Shown here: in pieces, positions 59,790 through 64,000 of the stretch
Layout: the number at the start of each line of letters is the position of its first letter
Position numbering within the stretch: position 1 is the first letter of the stretch
Source of the DNA: Sinorhizobium arboris LMG 14919
Lineage (GTDB): Bacteria; Pseudomonadota; Alphaproteobacteria; Rhizobiales; Rhizobiaceae
Direction: 5' to 3'
Assembly (NCBI RefSeq): GCF_000427465.1
Contig: NZ_ATYB01000008.1
Span: forward strand, 744,001-808,000
DNA: 64,000 bases
The notes under the pieces: generated by a model
Seen by the model: the letters and a program-made list of their open reading frames with translations, nothing else
What the model was told of the DNA's origin: nothing
Database searches by the model: none
Translations under genes and position numbers: made by a program

Positions 59790-60994
59790 TGCGCGAGGTG
59801 AAGACTACGCTTGGAGAAACGCACCTGCGCCGTCCGGCCAACCTGACAGAAATTCGCAAAATCGGTGTTGAGTGACGACGGCGCGAGCGTAACGCGGATG
59901 CGCGCATTTCGCTCCTCTGTCTCCGGCTCGTTGGCTGCCAGCGCGTCCTTCTCCACCACGGCGGACGACCCCTTGACCGCCTGTACGCGGCCCCGGAAGA
60001 CGTCGCCGCGACCGAAGAGCCGGACCTCCGCCTCGCGGCCGGGATAGATCTCGTCATAATCGACCTCGGGAACCAGAATATCGACGAACAGCTCGCGGCA
60101 ATCGAGGATACGCATCATCTCGTTGTTCAGAATGACATTGGAGCCGCTGATGACGTTACGGGTCCACACGACGCCATCGAAAGGCGACGGGATCGTCGCA
60201 GCCTCGAGACTGAGTACCCGCCTCTCCTCCTCGGCTATCTGTTGGTCCGTCTGTTCTGCACGTGCCTCATTCTCTGCGATTCGCGTGTTGAGATCGTGGA
60301 TGCGAACGATCACCTCGTCCTGGCGCTGCCGGGAATAGGGCACGTCGTTCTGGCCGTCGCCCATGACGAATATGCCCTGACGCACGGCGTCGAGGCGTTG
60401 CTGCAGCAATTCCACCGTCAAATTGCTGATCTCGAGCTCGCCGCCGGCGGCCACGCCGGCAGCTTCGGCCGCCTCCACCATCTTGCGGGTGAAGATCCCC
60501 TTGGCCTCCAGGTCCTGCCGCCGGTCGAGATCGACCCTCGCCACGGCGTCCTGCGCGCGCGATACCTCGACCCTTTTCTGGAGGATCTGGACCTCGCGCT
60601 CCAGGCTGGCGATGGTCGCGTTCCTGAAGATGTCAAGCCGCCCCGCAAGGTCATCCCTCAAACGCACGAGTTCATCCCGCTCCCGCCGCAGCGCCGCGAC
60701 ACGCTCGACCGCGGTTCGATGATCGGTGCGCAGCGACGCCAGGATCGCCCTGTTGACCCGCGGGTTACGGATTGTCGCGAGCGTTTCGCCCTCTGCCACC
60801 GGAGTACCGATTCGAGGCGCCGGTTTCTCGATCTCGCCGTCGATCGGCGCGTTTATGACGGCCAGGCGTGCGTTTACCGTCCCATCCAGACTGCTGTAGC
60901 CGGTCAATCCGGGCAGCAGAACGGCAATTGCAAGCGCCAGGAGCAGGATGCCGACGGTGATGCGTGTGAGCCGATGATTGAGGATCATGTCCAA
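59756..60994 (-). CDS. bgsB: BgsB, HlyD-type membrane fusion partner of the glucan synthase
   Basis: A 412-residue HlyD/EmrA-like protein with one N-terminal membrane helix (TVGILLLALAIAVLLPGL), a lipoyl half-motif (VINAPIDGEI), a long coiled-coil region about residues 85-225, and the closing beta-barrel segment (VPEVDYDEIYPGREAEVRL). It is first in the operon with bgsA, matching S. meliloti bgsBA, where it is needed for glucan production or export. The 263-bp upstream region holds the presumed operon promoter but no clear motif. Confidence 0.9.
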   Translation of the reverse strand: MDMILNHRLTRITVGILLLALAIAVLLPGLTGYSSLDGTVNARLAVINAPIDGEIEKPAPRIGTPVAEGETLATIRNPRVNRAILASLRTDHRTAVERVAALRRERDELVRLRDDLAGRLDIFRNATIASLEREVQILQKRVEVSRAQDAVARVDLDRRQDLEAKGIFTRKMVEAAEAAGVAAGGELEISNLTVELLQQRLDAVRQGIFVMGDGQNDVPYSRQRQDEVIVRIHDLNTRIAENEARAEQTDQQIAEEERRVLSLEAATIPSPFDGVVWTRNVISGSNVILNNEMMRILDCRELFVDILVPEVDYDEIYPGREAEVRLFGRGDVFRGRVQAVKGSSAVVEKDALAANEPETEERNARIRVTLAPSSLNTDFANFCQVGRTAQVRFSKRSLHLAQWVQSLWFSLF

Positions 60995-61257
60995 TTACTC
61001 ACTGAGGACAGCCGGTTCGGCTGATACGCTGCCGCAACTATTCCGCGACGCCGTGCCCGGACCGGGCCCTCGCCGCGTCCTGTCACGATTGAATGGTATT
61101 CTGTGTCGAGCAACCCTTAAATTTGTATGTTTCGGTGGCGAACAGAGCAAAACTTCGGCGGGTGATGGAGAGTACCGGCCTTACTCTAAGGTTTAGGGAT
61201 AGCGCGCTGGCGTTTTTCTGCGATAGGCCGGGAGGCGGCCGCCCGAAAGGAACGACA

Positions 61258-62232
61258 ATGAGAGCTGCATGGTACGAGAAGAATGGCGCTGCCCGCGATG
61301 TCCTCAAGGTCGGCAGCCTTCCCGAGCCTCTCCCCGGCCCCGGAGAGGTCCGCGTCCGCATACATGCCTCCGGCGTCAACCCGTCCGATGTCAAGGCGCG
61401 GGCAGGACGTCCGCTCCTTGCACCGCGAATGATCCCGCACAGTGATGGCGCAGGCATTGTCGATGCCGTGGGAGCGGGGGTGGCAGGGGAGCGCATCGGC
61501 GAGCGGGTATGGACCTGGAATGCCGCCTGGCGGCGGTCGAACGGTACGGCTGCAGAATATGTAGTCCTTCCACAGGATCAGGCGGTTCATCTGACTGATA
61601 ACCTATCTTTCGAGGAGGGCGCCTGCCTCGGCATTCCAGCTCTGACGGCACTTCGCGCGGTAACCATGGACGGATCCGTATTGGGAAGAACCGTTCTGGT
61701 CACCGGAGGCGCGGGCGCCGTCGGCGCTTACGCGATCCAGTTCGCCAGGCTTTACGGCGCGGCGCGCATCGTCACGACCATCAGTACGGCGGAGAAAGCC
61801 GAAATCTGCAGGAAGCTGGGAGCCGACCACACGATCAACTACAAAACGGAAGATGTCGCCGACCGGATAAGGGGCATCACCAACGGGCGCGGCGTCGACC
61901 GAATTATCGAGGTGGACGCCGCCGCAAACGTCGAGATGCTGCCGAACATCATTGCGCGCGACGGGCTTTGCGTGATCTACGGCTCCAGCAAGCCGGAGAT
62001 CTCATTCGAGTTCTTTCCGATGATACTCGCCGGCGCTGCGGTGCGGTTCTTCATCGTCTATGAGATGTCGCCGGAAGTGCGCGAGCAGACCGTCGGCGCT
62101 CTTCAGGGGCAGCTCGCATCCGGGCTTCTCAGGCATCACATCGCCGAAACATACGCGCTGGACGACATCGCCGCGGCCCACGAGGCGGTCGAAAACGGAA
62201 AAACCATCGGCAATGTCGTCGTTTCTCTCTGA
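61258..62232 (+). CDS. NADPH:quinone reductase-like MDR oxidoreductase
   Basis: A 324-residue zeta-crystallin/quinone oxidoreductase-type MDR protein. The N-terminal catalytic fold (ASGVNPSDVKARAG) lacks zinc ligands; the Rossmann motif is VTGGAGAVGAYAIQFA. The ATG at 61258 is preceded by GAAAGGA; 55 further in-frame codons upstream are not family-like. Divergent from bgsB and convergent with the M14 peptidase gene. Confidence 0.86.
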   Translation: MRAAWYEKNGAARDVLKVGSLPEPLPGPGEVRVRIHASGVNPSDVKARAGRPLLAPRMIPHSDGAGIVDAVGAGVAGERIGERVWTWNAAWRRSNGTAAEYVVLPQDQAVHLTDNLSFEEGACLGIPALTALRAVTMDGSVLGRTVLVTGGAGAVGAYAIQFARLYGAARIVTTISTAEKAEICRKLGADHTINYKTEDVADRIRGITNGRGVDRIIEVDAAANVEMLPNIIARDGLCVIYGSSKPEISFEFFPMILAGAAVRFFIVYEMSPEVREQTVGALQGQLASGLLRHHIAETYALDDIAAAHEAVENGKTIGNVVVSL

Positions 62233-62282
62233 CACAGCCCGGCGCTTCGTCTCGTTGCATGTCCCGGCAGCATTCCAGGGCG

Positions 62283-64000
62283 TCAGGACGTTCTCCCCCG
62301 GACGACTATCTGTTGCCACGCATCGTAAGCGGATAGGACGGTCTCCATCTGCGCCGTGTGGCCGTTAATGAAGTCGTCCAAGTAGATCGTCTCGTCCGGA
62401 TATTCCGTGATCAGTGTCAGCGGCACGGTGTGGCGATCATCCTCCGACGACAAGCACGGAAAACCGTTGATGAGCCGGAAGCCGGTCTCGCCTGCATGAA
62501 TCTCATAGAGCGCGATCTGCCGGTCGTTGTAGTCGAGAAGGCCGGGGATCGAGCCCAGGTGCCGGGTCACGTATTGCAGCAATGCCTCGGCCTCTTCGCG
62601 CCAGCCTTTATGGTGCCGGACCACCAGGAAAAAGCCCTTCGGCAGAGTCCACATGGCAAAATTGCGCGGTACATAGCCCGAAAGCGGCCGTGTCCATTCG
62701 TGCGACGGATAGCCGTGCAGGTTCACATGCAGCTTGGCACCGCTCAGCTCTTCCGCCTTGACGCGGATTTCCTTCTCGCCGAGATGGGCGCCGGCGTCTT
62801 TCCCGCCGCGATATTCGAGATCGTCGCCGAGCGCCGTGTAGCGGGCGGCATGATGCATGTGCCTCGGGTTGGCGACGCAAAGACGCTGGTGCAGCGCATA
62901 GCCGTCCGGATTTTCGAGCGGCGAGATGGTGAAGTGCGCATTCGGCCTACGGCTCAGACGACGGGCGGCGCGGATCGCACCGACAATGCCGGTCGTCTCG
63001 TTCGGATGCTGGCCGCCGCTGATCATTACCGGCGCATCGTCACCTTTTATGTAGCGCGCCGACAGATTGCGTCCCGAGCGCGAGCGCGCCGAAAGCGCCT
63101 CGCCGCCGATCTCCGCGAGCATACCGTCGAGCTGATGCGCCGGCGGGGGCTCGATCGCCGTGTCGATCGCCTGCTCCCTGCGCTCGGGGAAACCGCTCGT
63201 CAACGGCCGGACCTCGACGCGTAGCGAAATCTCTCCGCCACCGCTCATGACGATCTCGGGAACGATCTGTCCGGGTTTCAGGCCCCGGTCGCCGGAGACA
63301 CGACCGGATCTCTTCTGGAAAAATTCGAGAAGCGAGAAATAGAAATCTTCGTGCAGCGCTTCGCGCAGACTGACGGCCTCGTGGCCGACGTCGAGCGGCT
63401 CGTCCTCGGCCGGATGGGCCACGCTGATGTTCAGCTCCTCGAAATAGGGTTCCGCATCGCCCCAATCGTAGCCCGCAATCGCCCGGATGGCGCGGTCGAA
63501 CAGGCGCTCGTAGTCCGTTTCCAGGCGTGTACCGGTTTTGTCGCCGGCCGGGCGCAGCCAGCCTGTCGGCGACACGTTGATCTCGCCGACGAGATCCACA
63601 TGGATCCGGTTTGGGGCCAGAACCTCGAGGCTTTCGGTCCTGCCGTCGCGCGTCAACGTCACGTCGTAGAAAAATCCACCGTCGTCACGAGGGATGAAGT
63701 TGATCGCAGCCGCGCCAACCAGGGCCGCCAGCGGATAGGCTTCGAGCCGGAAACGATTCTCGGGGGCGTTGCCATGCACGGGATAGCGAACCTCGATCGC
63801 CGAGACCCCGGCGAGGTCGACCTCCTCGAGGAAGGCAAACAGGAGCGGCTTGTAGGCGCTGCGGATGCGGGCGGTGACGCCCTTTTCCCTCAGTGCCTGT
63901 TCGGCAGCGCGGCGGCTCTTGGTATCGTCGAAGGTCCAGGCTTCGAACGACTGGCCCGGAACGGCGCGGGCGACGAGTTCTTCGAGGCTCCGCTCGAAGG
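62283..64000 (-). CDS. M14-type zinc carboxypeptidase family protein (partial, N-terminus outside window)
   Basis: At least 571 residues, open to the right edge (the frame continues upstream of a GTG at 63779 without a stop). The metal-binding motifs are HPNE in GGQHPNETTG and the later His in VNLHGYPSHEW; NPDGYAL is also typical. Residues before about 260 (from the visible start) form an unrecognised domain. Family members cleave C-terminal residues or amide bonds; the substrate is unknown. The true start is not in the window. Confidence 0.78.
   Translation of the reverse strand, partial: FERSLEELVARAVPGQSFEAWTFDDTKSRRAAEQALREKGVTARIRSAYKPLLFAFLEEVDLAGVSAIEVRYPVHGNAPENRFRLEAYPLAALVGAAAINFIPRDDGGFFYDVTLTRDGRTESLEVLAPNRIHVDLVGEINVSPTGWLRPAGDKTGTRLETDYERLFDRAIRAIAGYDWGDAEPYFEELNISVAHPAEDEPLDVGHEAVSLREALHEDFYFSLLEFFQKRSGRVSGDRGLKPGQIVPEIVMSGGGEISLRVEVRPLTSGFPERREQAIDTAIEPPPAHQLDGMLAEIGGEALSARSRSGRNLSARYIKGDDAPVMISGGQHPNETTGIVGAIRAARRLSRRPNAHFTISPLENPDGYALHQRLCVANPRHMHHAARYTALGDDLEYRGGKDAGAHLGEKEIRVKAEELSGAKLHVNLHGYPSHEWTRPLSGYVPRNFAMWTLPKGFFLVVRHHKGWREEAEALLQYVTRHLGSIPGLLDYNDRQIALYEIHAGETGFRLINGFPCLSSEDDRHTVPLTLITEYPDETIYLDDFINGHTAQMETVLSAYDAWQQIVVRGRTS

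Noticed and set aside
1..64000. CRISPR arrays, tRNA or rRNA genes, prophage genes
   Set aside because: No regularly spaced repeats, tRNA-like cloverleaf or phage structural genes were seen on reading both strands.

Overview
The window is high-GC DNA that looks like a secondary replicon of a Sinorhizobium/Ensifer species. The ectoine block ehuABCD-eutABC with enuR, the ugpBAEC block and the bgsBA mixed-linkage glucan synthase genes are all, as I recall, pSymB genes in S. meliloti. EhuB in particular reads nearly identical to the S. meliloti protein I remember. No rRNA, tRNA, CRISPR array or replication origin was seen. Both ends cut genes: eutC on the left and an M14 peptidase on the right.

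Layout. 1-7334: ectoine/5-hydroxyectoine uptake and breakdown (minus strand), its MocR-type regulator EnuR, and a divergent AsnC/Lrp regulator. 7469-15389: a peptide-type ABC importer, a creatininase-family amidohydrolase, a MarR regulator and an isoaspartyl peptidase. I read this as a beta-aspartyl-peptide scavenging module. It contains a group II intron remnant and is bordered by an IS5-type transposase remnant, so it may be acquired. 15891-19969: succinate-semialdehyde-type dehydrogenase, class III aminotransferase and an MDR oxidoreductase. 20188-22244: an AAA/DUF4143 ATPase and a glutathione S-transferase. 22353-26551: ugpBAEC for glycerol-3-phosphate. 26929-28691: an NmrA/DoxX-like protein and a DUF2269 membrane protein.

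28710-36277: acetone carboxylase acxABC with an SDR and a choline-binding-type periplasmic protein in the same direction, divergent from a LuxR-type regulator. 36294-40422: a Tat-exported molybdenum hydroxylase with a 2Fe-2S subunit and a triheme cytochrome c. Its start region shares a divergent pair of EcfG/RpoE2-like promoter motifs with a small ORF. 40565-42215: two small proteins, an AlkB-like dioxygenase and a phosphoesterase. 42385-46224: a second, cytosolic PaoABC-type molybdenum hydroxylase.

46298-57055: a RuBisCO-like protein and a four-carbon acid-sugar kinase, divergent from a FadR-type GntR regulator. This locus has been split and partly duplicated. Two direct repeats, each holding the 5' end of the RuBisCO-like gene, the shared promoter region and the 5' end of gntR, flank a 6.7 kb insert. 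The insert carries an RND metal-efflux pair, a histidine-rich small protein, a broken lysE and a DapA-family aldolase. One repeat carries a truncated gntR fused to what looks like a ridA tail. The other carries a shortened RuBisCO-like fragment next to the intact gntR.

57241-64000: an orphan HigA antitoxin with a higB remnant, bgsA and bgsB, an MDR oxidoreductase, and a partial M14 carboxypeptidase-like gene. Several intergenic spaces hold palindromic repeats of families I remember as common in Rhizobiaceae.
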